Origin: Collinsella aerofaciens
Lineage (GTDB): Bacteria; Actinomycetota; Coriobacteriia; Coriobacteriales; Coriobacteriaceae
DNA: 64,000 bases
Assembly: GCF_015554145.1 (NCBI RefSeq)
Contig: NZ_JADNHZ010000008.1
Location: forward strand, 1 to 64,000
Reading direction: 5' to 3'
Shown here piece by piece: positions 26,226 to 34,446 of the stretch (position 1 is the first letter of the stretch; the number at the start of each line of letters is the position of its first letter). The position numbers were made by a program, and so were the translations under genes. The notes under the pieces are model-generated. The model ran no database searches and was not told the origin of the DNA. It saw nothing but the letters and a program-made list of their open reading frames with translations.

Positions 26226-26246
26226 GATATAGATGCTTCCTATATC
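26226..26246. promoter_or_regulatory. Dyad GATATAG-N7-CTATATC upstream of the MetE-like gene
   Basis: Perfect 7-bp inverted repeat in the 155-bp gap between the MetE-like gene and the LysR gene. A direct repeat CAGTTTG lies either side (26219 and 26246). A good candidate for the LysR binding site. Confidence 0.5.
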
Positions 26247-26293
26247 AGTTTGGACTGCCATAAAGAGACTTGAACCGTGCGGAGCACAGCACC

Positions 26294-27190
26294 CTAGATA
26301 TGCTGACGAATCGCGTCGATATAGGCCCGACCGTAGCGCGTAAGTGTCGTGTTCTTGCGTGTGATGATGCCAATCTCCATGTATTCGTCCACATCGAGCG
26401 GGATGGAGATAATACCGGGACCGTTGAGCTCGTGGCTAATCACGCCCGAGCAGACCGTGTAGCCGTTGAGGCCCATGGCCAGGTTGAACAGCGTCGCACG
26501 GTCGCGCACGCGGATATTCTTGCGGCGCTCAAAGGTCGAGGTCAGCTCCTCGGAATAGTAAAACGAGTTGTAGCTACCCTGCTCATAGGACAGGAACGGG
26601 TAGTCTTCCAAGTCCTCGAGCGTCACACTCGAGCGACCCGCCAGCGGATGGTCGGAGCACACAAAGACATGCGGCGTAGCGCAGAAGAGTCCTTCGAATA
26701 CGAGCTCGTTGGCCGCCAGCATGCGCTCGATGACCTCGCGATTGTGCTCCGACAGATACAGGATGCCGAGCTCGCTTTTCATATGCGCGACGTCCTCGAT
26801 AATCTCGTGGGTCTGCTCCTCGCGCAGGGTAAAGTCGTAGCGCGCGGCATCGAACTCGCGGATCACATCGACAAATGCATTAACGGCAAAGGAATAATGC
26901 TGGCAGCTCACACTAAAGTGCGGCACCTGCTCGGACGTGCCTTTGTACTTGCCCTCGAGCAGGTCGGCCTGGTCGAGCACCTGGCGCGCGTAGCCCAAGA
27001 AGGTCTCGCCTTCCTCGGACACAATGACGCCCTTGTTGGTGCGCTCAAAGATGTGTACACCCATCTCGTTTTCGAGATCGCGAATTGACGCGGTAATCGA
27101 AGGCTGCGACACAAAGAGCCGGCGCGAGGCCTCGGTGATGCTGCCGCATTCGGCAACTTTGACGACATATCTGAGCTGCTGGAGCTTCAT
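26294..27190 (-). CDS. LysR-family regulator (CysB/CbpA-like branch)
   Basis: 298 residues from ATG 27190. HTH MKLQQLRYVVKVAECGSITEASRRLFVSQPSITASIRDLE, then FSVSCQHYSFAVNAFVDVI as the start of the effector domain. The start follows GGAGAAAGCC, and the gene begins 10 bp after the HAD phosphatase gene, so the two are co-transcribed. The MetE-like gene 155 bp downstream is the likely target. Confidence 0.88.
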   Translation of the reverse strand: MKLQQLRYVVKVAECGSITEASRRLFVSQPSITASIRDLENEMGVHIFERTNKGVIVSEEGETFLGYARQVLDQADLLEGKYKGTSEQVPHFSVSCQHYSFAVNAFVDVIREFDAARYDFTLREEQTHEIIEDVAHMKSELGILYLSEHNREVIERMLAANELVFEGLFCATPHVFVCSDHPLAGRSSVTLEDLEDYPFLSYEQGSYNSFYYSEELTSTFERRKNIRVRDRATLFNLAMGLNGYTVCSGVISHELNGPGIISIPLDVDEYMEIGIITRKNTTLTRYGRAYIDAIRQHI

Positions 27191-27200
27191 GGCTTTCTCC

Positions 27201-28109
27201 CTAGACGTTCGTGACGTCGAAACCCGTCGCGTCCATCTGACGCATAAACGACGGCATCTCCCCCGTCGCGGCGCAGGCGGCAATCTGATGCAGAGCCCCG
27301 GCAACCGCATCATCTGCCGCAGCGCCGATATGCCAGCGCGCGGCAGCCGTGACGGCCTCGTTGGCATTGGCGACTGCAACGGAATTGGGAACGGCATCGA
27401 TCATGGGCAAATCGTTATCGGAATCGCCGAATACGGCCACCTCGTCGGGCGTCAGGCCCAAAGCGCGCGCCAGCTCCAGCGCAGCACAGCCCTTGTCCCA
27501 GCCGGTCGGAAGAACGTCGAACAGGCGCACGCGGTTGTTGGGAAACACGAGCGAGAGCTCCGGCACCTCGGCGGCAACACGCTCGCGCAGCTCGGCGAGC
27601 TCCTCGCGCGAACGGGTACTCCAGATATTCGCCTTGTATACCGGGGCATCGTCAACGACAGGGCGACAGGGAGCCTCTTCGCCCTTGAGCCACGCGTTGC
27701 CGCCTGACTCCATGGCGCGACGCACACGCTCGGGATCGCTTGTCACGCAATAGGCGTCGTTGTCCCAAAAGTCATCACCCAGACGGTAGACCTTCAAATA
27801 GGTATCGTCGGTCTCTTGCTCCAGGTAGTCGGCCAGGCGCATAAGGGCATCGTTATCAGTTGCGCGCGAGGCAACCGCCTCGCCATCGACAAACATCACC
27901 TGGCCGTTGCAAAACGCACCGGTCGAGAAGCACTCGGAGCGATTGCGGAACATCCAGCTCATCGCGGACGGCTGGCGACCCGAAACCGGGCCAAAATGCA
28001 GGCCCGCCGCCTGCATGGCATGAATGCCCTCGATGGCGCAGTCGCTGGCGCCATCGTGTCCAGCAGGAATCAGCGTATCGTCCATATCGGTCAGCACAAG
28101 TTTGATCAT
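27201..28109 (-). CDS. HAD-superfamily phosphatase, Cof subfamily (IIB)
   Basis: 302 residues from ATG 28109 (MIKLVLTDMDDTLIP). Motif I is DMDDT, motif II is in PVSGRQPS, and motifs III/IV are at GWDKGCAALELARALG and VAVFGDSDNDLPMID. The large IIB cap sits between motifs II and III. The family dephosphorylates sugar phosphates, FMN or PLP; the substrate here is not evident. First gene of a pair with the LysR gene. Confidence 0.88.
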   Translation of the reverse strand: MIKLVLTDMDDTLIPAGHDGASDCAIEGIHAMQAAGLHFGPVSGRQPSAMSWMFRNRSECFSTGAFCNGQVMFVDGEAVASRATDNDALMRLADYLEQETDDTYLKVYRLGDDFWDNDAYCVTSDPERVRRAMESGGNAWLKGEEAPCRPVVDDAPVYKANIWSTRSREELAELRERVAAEVPELSLVFPNNRVRLFDVLPTGWDKGCAALELARALGLTPDEVAVFGDSDNDLPMIDAVPNSVAVANANEAVTAAARWHIGAAADDAVAGALHQIAACAATGEMPSFMRQMDATGFDVTNV

Positions 28110-28150
28110 AAGGTCCCCTCGGTCATTCTTTATCCCGTCTATTGTAACGA

Positions 28151-28250
28151 CCTGCCAATAAGGGACAGGTTTATCTTGGCAGGTTTTATCTGGGAAAATG
28201 CAGCGCCCCTGTTGCCGCCTGCCAAAATAAACCTGTCCCATATTGGCAGG
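28151..28250. repeat. Facing pair of 33-bp palindromic repeats (CTGTCCC family)
   Basis: 28151-28183 and 28218-28250 are inverted copies of each other with 2 mismatches in 33. Each also begins CCTGCCAA and ends TTGGCAGG, so each is itself a hairpin with core GGGACAGG/CCTGTCCC. The same sequence, extended to 44 bp, recurs at 48181. This resembles REP/BIME-type elements. It occupies the gap between the HAD gene and the TPP riboswitch. Confidence 0.8.
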
Positions 28251-28277
28251 TGCGCTAGTATAGGGAACAACAGATTC

Positions 28278-28372
28278 GATGCGGGAGTGCCGGCGGTGCA
28301 AACCACAAGGCTGAGAGGGCATAGGGCCCAATCCTTTGAACCTGTCAGTTAATGCTGGCGTAGGGAGCATGC
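28278..28372 (+). promoter_or_regulatory. TPP (THI-box) riboswitch
   Basis: Contains the conserved pyrimidine-sensor core CTGAGAGGG (28311) and the pyrophosphate-side segment AACCTGTCAG (28339) with GGCGTAGGGA (28358), in the spacing of thiamine pyrophosphate riboswitches. It precedes thiM and is followed at once by a terminator, so TPP binding should stop transcription of the thi operon. Confidence 0.95.
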
Positions 28373-28381
28373 CGCCTTTAC

Positions 28382-28412
28382 AGGGGCGCTGTCTATGCAC
28401 AGCGCCCCTTTT
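28382..28412 (+). terminator. Attenuator terminator of the TPP riboswitch
   Basis: AGGGGCGCTGT paired with ACAGCGCCCCTTTT, directly after the aptamer and before the thiM SD. Confidence 0.88.
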
Positions 28413-28434
28413 CTATGCCAAGGAGGCATGTGCA

Positions 28435-29274
28435 GTGATTGATTCGGAACAGCTTAAGCAACATATGGTCAAGGCCGTAGAGGAGATTCGAGCCACCAAT
28501 CCGATGGCCGGCTCCATCACCAACACGGTGACGATCGACTTTGTCGCCAACGCGCAGCTCGCCGTGGGCGGTTCGGCCGCCATGGTCTATCTGCCCGACG
28601 AGGGCGAGGCGCTCGTTGCCGGCGGCGGCGCCATCTATCTCAACATGGGCACGCTCTTCCCCATCTACGAGCAGACGATTCCCCGCGCGGCCAAGGCGGC
28701 ACACGACGCCGGCAAGCCCTGGGTGCTCGATCCGGTGGGTCTGGGCATCGGTAGCCTGCGCACCCAGCTGGTAAACGAGCTCAAGCAGTACAAGCCCGCC
28801 ATCGTACGCGGCAACGCCTCCGAGATCATCGCACTCTCCGGCCTGTGGGGTCTTGAGGGCGAGTCAGCCGATCTGAGCCGCGTACGTGGTGTCGATACCA
28901 CCGACACGGTCGACGCCGCCCGCGATGCCGCCGTGGCGCTCGCTCGCTACACCGGCGGCGCCGTTGTGGTCTCGGGCGAAGTCGACCTGATTACCGACGG
29001 CACGACCGTGGCCAAATCCCACGGCGGCAGCCCGCTCATGTCCAAGATCACCGGCTGCGGTTGCTCGCAGGGCGGCGTGCTGGCCGTGTACGCCTGTGCT
29101 ACCGATCCGTTTACGGCAGCAGTCTGCGGCACCGCCGTCTACAACGTTGCCGGCACGCGTGCCGCCGCCGTCGCCGATGCCCCGGCAAGCTTTAAGGTCG
29201 CCTTTATCGACGAGCTCTACCGCGCAACCGCCCAGGATATTGCCGACAACCGACTCGAGCTCGAGGAGGCATAA
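28435..29274 (+). CDS. thiM: Hydroxyethylthiazole kinase
   Basis: 279 residues from GTG 28435 (MIDSEQLKQHMVKAVEEI) with AAGGAGG upstream; the nearby ATG at 28428 is out of frame. Family features: NPMAGSITNTVTIDFVANAQLAVGGS, the conserved GNASEI (RGNASEIIAL), and the Cys-containing TGCGCSQGGVLA loop. It phosphorylates the thiazole alcohol for thiamine salvage. First gene of a TPP-controlled operon. Confidence 0.94.
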   Translation: MIDSEQLKQHMVKAVEEIRATNPMAGSITNTVTIDFVANAQLAVGGSAAMVYLPDEGEALVAGGGAIYLNMGTLFPIYEQTIPRAAKAAHDAGKPWVLDPVGLGIGSLRTQLVNELKQYKPAIVRGNASEIIALSGLWGLEGESADLSRVRGVDTTDTVDAARDAAVALARYTGGAVVVSGEVDLITDGTTVAKSHGGSPLMSKITGCGCSQGGVLAVYACATDPFTAAVCGTAVYNVAGTRAAAVADAPASFKVAFIDELYRATAQDIADNRLELEEA

Positions 29275-29277
29275 GCC

Positions 29278-29619
29278 ATGTCCGAACCCGCAACCAATGC
29301 CGGCATGAACACGCTCGTCGCCGTGGCCATCGCCCCATGCGGCACCGGCGACGAGCTGTCCGCCGAGGTCGCCGAGGTCGTGCGTGTCATTCGCGAGAGC
29401 GGCCTTCCCAACCGCACCACCTCGATGTTCACCGAGATCGAGGGCGACTGGGACGAGGTCATGCAGGTCGTGCGCGACGCGACCTTTGTGTTGGCGAGCA
29501 AGGGCATCCGCACCGAAGTCGTGCTCAAAGCCGATATTCGACCCGGATTTACCGACACCATGACCGGCAAACTCAAGCGCATGGAAGCACAGATCAAAAA
29601 GCAGGAGGAAGCACAATGA
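29278..29619 (+). CDS. Thiamine-binding protein, MTH1187/YqgV family
   Basis: 113 residues, ferredoxin-like DUF77 fold: TLVAVAIAPCGTGDELSAEVAEVVRVI, then MFTEIEGDWDEVMQVV. Homologues bind thiamine or its pyrimidine. It lies 3 bp after thiM and overlaps thiE by ATGA, so it is translated as part of the thi operon. Confidence 0.85.
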   Translation: MSEPATNAGMNTLVAVAIAPCGTGDELSAEVAEVVRVIRESGLPNRTTSMFTEIEGDWDEVMQVVRDATFVLASKGIRTEVVLKADIRPGFTDTMTGKLKRMEAQIKKQEEAQ

Positions 29620-30311
29620 GCATCCGCGACAACCTTGATATCTCGGCCTATCTGGTGCTCGGCCCCGAAAACACCCTCGGACGCCCCGTGGGCGATGTGG
29701 TGGCCCAGGCGCTCGACGCCGGCTTTACCTGCATTCAGGTGCGCTCCAAGGTGGCAAGCGCCCGCGAGATCATTGCGCTGACCGGCGACGCCGCGCAGGC
29801 AATCGCACAGGCCGGCAAGACCGGTCAGGTCGCCTTGCTGATCGATGACCGCCTTGACTGCGTACTCGCCGCACGCGAGCAGGGCATTGCGGTCGACGGC
29901 GTGCACGTGGGCCAGAGCGATATTCCCGTCGAGGTCTGTCGCAAGCTGCTGGGCCCCGACGCCATCGTGGGCCTTTCGGCCCGTTGCGAGGAAATGCTCG
30001 AGTACGTCAAGACCGCCGACATGAGTCTGGTCGACTACCTGGGCATCGGCCCGCTCCACGAGACCGAGACCAAGCGCGACTGCGGACGCGCAGCCGATGG
30101 CTCCATCATCACCAAGAGCTTTGAGGACCTGGCCGCACTCCACGCGGCAAGCCCCGTGCCCATCGTGGTGGGCGGCGGCGTTAAGACGGCCGACTTGCCG
30201 CAGCTTAAGGCAACCGGCGTCGACGGCTTCTTTGTGGTGAGCGCCGTCTGCAGCGCCGACGATCCCTACGCCGCGGCCAAGGAGCTTGTCGACACCTGGC
30301 AGCAGGCATAG
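29616..30311 (+). CDS. thiE: Thiamine-phosphate synthase
   Basis: 231 residues with the TIM-barrel signatures CIQVRSK, LLIDDRLDCVLA, GVHVGQSDIP, YLGIGPLHETETK and VVGGGVKTADL. Joins thiazole phosphate and pyrimidine pyrophosphate. The TGA stop of the preceding gene overlaps the ATG. No thiD or thiC is in view, so the local operon looks like salvage. Confidence 0.94.
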   Translation: MSIRDNLDISAYLVLGPENTLGRPVGDVVAQALDAGFTCIQVRSKVASAREIIALTGDAAQAIAQAGKTGQVALLIDDRLDCVLAAREQGIAVDGVHVGQSDIPVEVCRKLLGPDAIVGLSARCEEMLEYVKTADMSLVDYLGIGPLHETETKRDCGRAADGSIITKSFEDLAALHAASPVPIVVGGGVKTADLPQLKATGVDGFFVVSAVCSADDPYAAAKELVDTWQQA

Positions 30312-30355
30312 GCATAGGCCGAGCAGCTGATTCGCAACCTCATATCTTCAATAGT

Positions 30356-30401
30356 GGAAAGCGCATCCCGGTTCGAACGTCCATTCCGGGATGCGCTTTC
30401 C
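30356..30401. terminator. Terminator between thiE and the patatin gene
   Basis: GGAAAGCGCATCCCGG paired perfectly over 16 bp with CCGGGATGCGCTTTCC. The stem is strong but the T tract is short; it lies between convergent genes. Confidence 0.7.
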
Positions 30402-30412
30402 GTATGCGACCC

Positions 30413-31282
30413 TTACCCCGCCAGATACGCTTCCAACGCCGGCAAAGTCGCCTCTGCATCGTGGCGGCCGACCTGGTAGATGCGCTCGAGCTCATCCGGT
30501 TCGCGGCACAGCGACGGCACCTTCACCGATTCGCTCGGCCGCACCACAAAGATTTCCCCGGCAGCCTCTCGACGTGCCAGGTCATCGAGCGTGGCATTGT
30601 AGACCTCATGCCGATGCTCAAGCGCTGCAACAAACTCCGGATAGTGACGGAACACGCGCCGCAGCATGGGCATCACGCTGTTGGGCTGCTTCACAAAGCC
30701 CGCCGGCTGCGTGAGTACCACGATATTGCGGTCATATTCCTGCGCAAACAGCCATGCGCTGGGAATAGAATCGGCCACGCCGCCATCCAGGTACTTACGG
30801 CCCTCAATGGCGACAGGACGCGTCGCCACAGGAATGGCAGACGACGCCCGGATCCACTCGATATCGCGCTCGTCGCCATACGGTAGATCGTGGTAGACGG
30901 CCTTGCCCGTCTCGATATCGGTACACACGCACGTAAATCGCATGGGGCAGGCGCGATACGCCTCCAAGTCGATGGGATCGCGCTCGATAGGCACCTCGTG
31001 ATAGGCAAAATCGGCATTGAACATATCGCCGGTTCGCAGCCAGCTGGTCACGCTCGCATAGCGCTTGTCGGCGCAATAAGCCTTGTTGTAACGAATGGCA
31101 CGGCCGATCTGGCGCGATTTAAAGTTGTAGCCAAACGCCGCGCCCGCCGAGACACCCACCATATGGTCGCAGGTCAAACCGCGCTCCATCCAAACGTCGA
31201 GCACGCCCGCCGTATACATACCGCGGTAGCCGCCTCCCTCGAGCGCAAGCCCCACCGTGCGCGTCGTATCCGGCTGTGCCAT
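30413..31282 (-). CDS. Patatin-like phospholipase (RssA/YjjU type)
   Basis: 289 residues from ATG 31282 (MAQPDTTRTVGLALEGGGYRGMYTAGVLD). Oxyanion loop GGGYRG, nucleophile GVSAGA, and catalytic Asp in YLDGGVADS. No signal peptide, so intracellular. The exact lipid substrate is unknown. Single gene. Confidence 0.9.
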   Translation of the reverse strand: MAQPDTTRTVGLALEGGGYRGMYTAGVLDVWMERGLTCDHMVGVSAGAAFGYNFKSRQIGRAIRYNKAYCADKRYASVTSWLRTGDMFNADFAYHEVPIERDPIDLEAYRACPMRFTCVCTDIETGKAVYHDLPYGDERDIEWIRASSAIPVATRPVAIEGRKYLDGGVADSIPSAWLFAQEYDRNIVVLTQPAGFVKQPNSVMPMLRRVFRHYPEFVAALEHRHEVYNATLDDLARREAAGEIFVVRPSESVKVPSLCREPDELERIYQVGRHDAEATLPALEAYLAG

Positions 31283-31601
31283 GTGACCATCTCCGTTCCT
31301 GCGTTTTAAAACGGGACAAGTATACCCGTCAACATATATCGACTCAGTCGCATTTTTCATGCGCACCCAGGCGTTGCCGTTTGGCGAATAATAGCCGCCC
31401 ACAGCATGTGCGCCCATATATAATTGTGCACTGTTGTCTATACTACTCAGCTGTTATCAACAGCGAACATTAGCCGGCAAAGTAACTCAACAACGCAGCA
31501 AGGCAGGGGCCTGGATACACGCAAGGCGCCGAGCAACGACGCGTGTACACTACGAGCTCGCCCGACGCCATCCGCCCCGACCTCAGAAAGCCGCTTACAA
31601 C
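31283..31601 (+). other. 318-bp intergenic region with promoter of the GGDEF-EAL gene
   Basis: Holds divergent promoters. TATAAT at 31419-31424 is the best -10 toward the + strand, with no convincing -35. No riboswitch or gene is recognisable in the roughly 170-nt leader, which has weak coding character in all frames. Confidence 0.3.
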
Positions 31602-34319
31602 ATGGACACCGCCAGCAATTACACCGAAACGCTCGAAAAGACCGTCCGTGACCTTCTCGAGCGTCAGGATGATCTGATTAGGACGGCCTTTACCGACCAG
31701 CTCACCGGACTTGGCAACCGCGGCGGCTTTGCCCATTCCCTAGAGGAAATCTGGGAGCAGGAACTGCCCGTGACCATGGCGTTTATCGACATCGATAACC
31801 TTAAGCACTGCAACGACGTCTTTGGGCATGACGAGGGCAACCGCTATATCTTGCAGGTAAGTCTCTATCTCAAGCTGTATATGAAAGTGGACGAGGCGGC
31901 GTTTCGCATAGGCGGCGACGAGTTTGCCATCCTGTCTACGATTGCGACCGAGGACGACCTCGCCGAGCGCCTGGAACACTGCCGAACGGTCCTACTCAAA
32001 AACAACAATTCCGAGATGCCTCACTCGTTTAGCTACGGAGTGTCGCACGCCGACCCCGCCCTGGGTGAAGTCTCCAATCGCATGACACTCGATGCCGACC
32101 ATCGCATGTACGACTACAAGCTACGCCATGCCATGCATCTTGATCGACGCAATATCGCGCAAGTCCACACCGACGACTTCGAAATAAGCGATCGCGTTTT
32201 TGACGCCTTTTCGATGCTCAACGAAGGCCGTTATTGCTTTATCGAGAACTTGGACAAACATCGCACCCTATGGTCACAAGGCGCCCTGCGCGATCTCGGT
32301 CTTCCTTCTGAGCATGTAGGCAACTGCCACGATTACTGGAAAACGCGCGTCCACCCCGATGACCTTGAGGCCTACATCAACGACATCGACCAAATCTATA
32401 ATGGCTCCAAACACCGCCGCGTCATGCAGTACCGCATGCGCAATGCCGCGGGCGACTACGTCCTCTGCCGCGCTCGCGGGTTTCGCATCGACGGCGACGG
32501 AAATACCCCCTCGCTCTATGTCGGCGAACTTGTTAACCACTCACTCGCCGAGACCGTCGACGCCGCCACGGGCCTCGGAACGCAGCGTATGCTGATCAAC
32601 GCTATCGATGCCTGCCGTCGCGACCGTTGCGAGACGGGGCTTATAGCGGTCCGCGTTTGTGGCACGGCAAAGTTCAACGAGCTCTACGGGGCCGAGGCTG
32701 TCGACAACATGCTCGCCGAATACGCAGGCCGCATGCTATCGATCACCCGCGGCAGAAGTCGCGTCTTCCGCTCGCGAAACGCCCAGTTCGTCGTGCTCAG
32801 CAACGATCTGGACCACGAGGCATTCGAGCAACTGACCCATCATCTTAAAGAGGCCGTTTTCGCTCCTGTTCGAATCGCGAACGACACCATTACCCCCGTC
32901 TGTCTTGTCGTCCCGGCCTTTTACGAGCGCTTAATCAATCAAGCGACCGCTGTTTTAGGCGAACTCGACCGTCGTCTTCGCGCCGCCGGCGGGCTTGCAC
33001 CCAACGACAGCCTCCCCATACCCGAGATTGAGCGTAAAAGCGCCGTCGCCGAACGCATCGATACGCTCACGGGCCTCTATCGACCCAGCGAGTTTATGCG
33101 GCGTGCCAACGCATTTCTTAAGACAAGGCGCGACGCCGCTTGGTGTATCGCCACCGTCGACATGGGTCATATGCGACTGTTCAACGAATGGCACGGACAG
33201 GCCGAGGGCGACCGCGTGCTCGCCGATGTGGGCACGGTCCTCAAAGACATCGAGAATGCCGAGATGGGCGTCGCAGGATACTGGGGCCAAGACGACTTTT
33301 GCATTCTCATCCCCTTTGAGCACAACACCGTCCATCAAATCTATAACCGCGTTCGTGCCGCCGTGGCCAAGCATGATGACGGCGTGGGTTTCTGGCCGTC
33401 CATGGGCGTTTGCCCCATCGACCCCAACGAGGAAATCACCATCGACGCGCAGGCCAAGGCCATGTTTACCAATCGGCGCGCCAAAAACGATTTTAAGGAT
33501 CGCATCGCCGTCTTTCGCCCCGAGGAATACAAGCGCGAGGTGGCGTTTCACCGCACCCTCACCGAGTTCCAGTATGCGCTCTCAAACGACCGCATCACCT
33601 ACTACCTGCAGCCCCAGGTTGATATGGAAACCGGCGAGATCATTGGCGCCGAAGCACTCACCCGCTGGATTGACAAGGACGGCTCTCTCATTTCGCCCGC
33701 AACGTTTATCCCCGCACTCGAGGAAAGCGGCTTTGTGGTGACGCTCGACAAGTACATTTGGCAGGGTGTCGCCTCGTGGCTGCGCGGGCGCATCGATCGA
33801 GGACTTCGCGTGGTTCCGGTCTCGCTTAATGTGTCGCGCGTGGATATCCTTGCCTGCGACGTTGCCGAACATATGGGGGCGCTCGCCGCCCAATACAACC
33901 TACCGCCCGAGCTCATGCGTATCGAGATCACCGAGACGGCTTATACGGGGGAGTCCGAGGCCGTGGACAAACTGACAGCCGACCTGCACACCCGCGGCTT
34001 CTCGACCTATATGGACGATTTTGGCACCGGCCAGTCCACGCTCGCGATGCTCAAGAACGTCAACGTCGACGTCATCAAGCTCGACCGCACCTTTGTGCCC
34101 ACCGACCGCGATCAAGGCCGCAGCGCGCAGATCGTGTCATCGATGCTCGAGATGGCGCAGTCGCTCCATCTGCCCGTCGTGGTCGAAGGCGTCGAGACAA
34201 ATGAGCAGGCAAACATACTACGCCACATGGGCGCCCGCTACGCTCAGGGCTTCCTCTACTACCGCCCCATGCCGGCGAATGATTTTGAGGCATTGCTCGA
34301 TGGTGGCAAAAACAACTGA
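31602..34319 (+). CDS. GGDEF-PAS-(GGDEF)-(GGDEF)-EAL cyclic-di-GMP protein
   Basis: 905 residues from ATG 31602; the open frame extends upstream but lacks coding character. Order: short coiled N-terminus; GGDEF 1 (about 28-190) with intact GGDEF at 104-108 (FRIGGDEFAIL) and no RxxD inhibitory site; PAS (about 205-320, HPDDLEAYI); a degenerate GGDEF-like domain (FRSRNAQFVVL); a second degenerate one (YWGQDDFCILI); and EAL (about 655-900) with EALTRW, NVSRVDI, EITETAY, DDFGTGQS, KLDRTF and VVEGVETNEQ all kept. So it could both make and break c-di-GMP. No membrane span, so a soluble sensor. Paralogue of the next gene. Confidence 0.88.
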   Translation: MDTASNYTETLEKTVRDLLERQDDLIRTAFTDQLTGLGNRGGFAHSLEEIWEQELPVTMAFIDIDNLKHCNDVFGHDEGNRYILQVSLYLKLYMKVDEAAFRIGGDEFAILSTIATEDDLAERLEHCRTVLLKNNNSEMPHSFSYGVSHADPALGEVSNRMTLDADHRMYDYKLRHAMHLDRRNIAQVHTDDFEISDRVFDAFSMLNEGRYCFIENLDKHRTLWSQGALRDLGLPSEHVGNCHDYWKTRVHPDDLEAYINDIDQIYNGSKHRRVMQYRMRNAAGDYVLCRARGFRIDGDGNTPSLYVGELVNHSLAETVDAATGLGTQRMLINAIDACRRDRCETGLIAVRVCGTAKFNELYGAEAVDNMLAEYAGRMLSITRGRSRVFRSRNAQFVVLSNDLDHEAFEQLTHHLKEAVFAPVRIANDTITPVCLVVPAFYERLINQATAVLGELDRRLRAAGGLAPNDSLPIPEIERKSAVAERIDTLTGLYRPSEFMRRANAFLKTRRDAAWCIATVDMGHMRLFNEWHGQAEGDRVLADVGTVLKDIENAEMGVAGYWGQDDFCILIPFEHNTVHQIYNRVRAAVAKHDDGVGFWPSMGVCPIDPNEEITIDAQAKAMFTNRRAKNDFKDRIAVFRPEEYKREVAFHRTLTEFQYALSNDRITYYLQPQVDMETGEIIGAEALTRWIDKDGSLISPATFIPALEESGFVVTLDKYIWQGVASWLRGRIDRGLRVVPVSLNVSRVDILACDVAEHMGALAAQYNLPPELMRIEITETAYTGESEAVDKLTADLHTRGFSTYMDDFGTGQSTLAMLKNVNVDVIKLDRTFVPTDRDQGRSAQIVSSMLEMAQSLHLPVVVEGVETNEQANILRHMGARYAQGFLYYRPMPANDFEALLDGGKNN

Positions 34320-34377
34320 TACGCTCGCGCGCAAAACACCACCGCCGGAGGGGACATTTGTCTCCATTAGCTAACTT

Positions 34378-34408
34378 ATATCCCCAATTCAAACCGAATT
34401 GGGGATAT
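34378..34408. promoter_or_regulatory. Perfect 13-bp dyad between the two c-di-GMP genes
   Basis: ATATCCCCAATTC-AAACC-GAATTGGGGATAT. No T tract follows on either strand, which argues for an operator or RNA hairpin near the second gene's promoter more than a terminator. Confidence 0.5.
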
Positions 34409-34446
34409 GATACAAACCGTTGTTCTGCCCAAGGAGGTTATTCATC

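Noticed and set aside
28151-28250. Inverted pair as part of the TPP riboswitch
   Set aside because: The aptamer is complete from 28278; the same repeat occurs at 48181 with no riboswitch.
34320-34375. Another member of the CTGTCCC palindrome family near 34345
   Set aside because: GGGGACATTTGTCTCC is only a short imperfect match; too weak to call.
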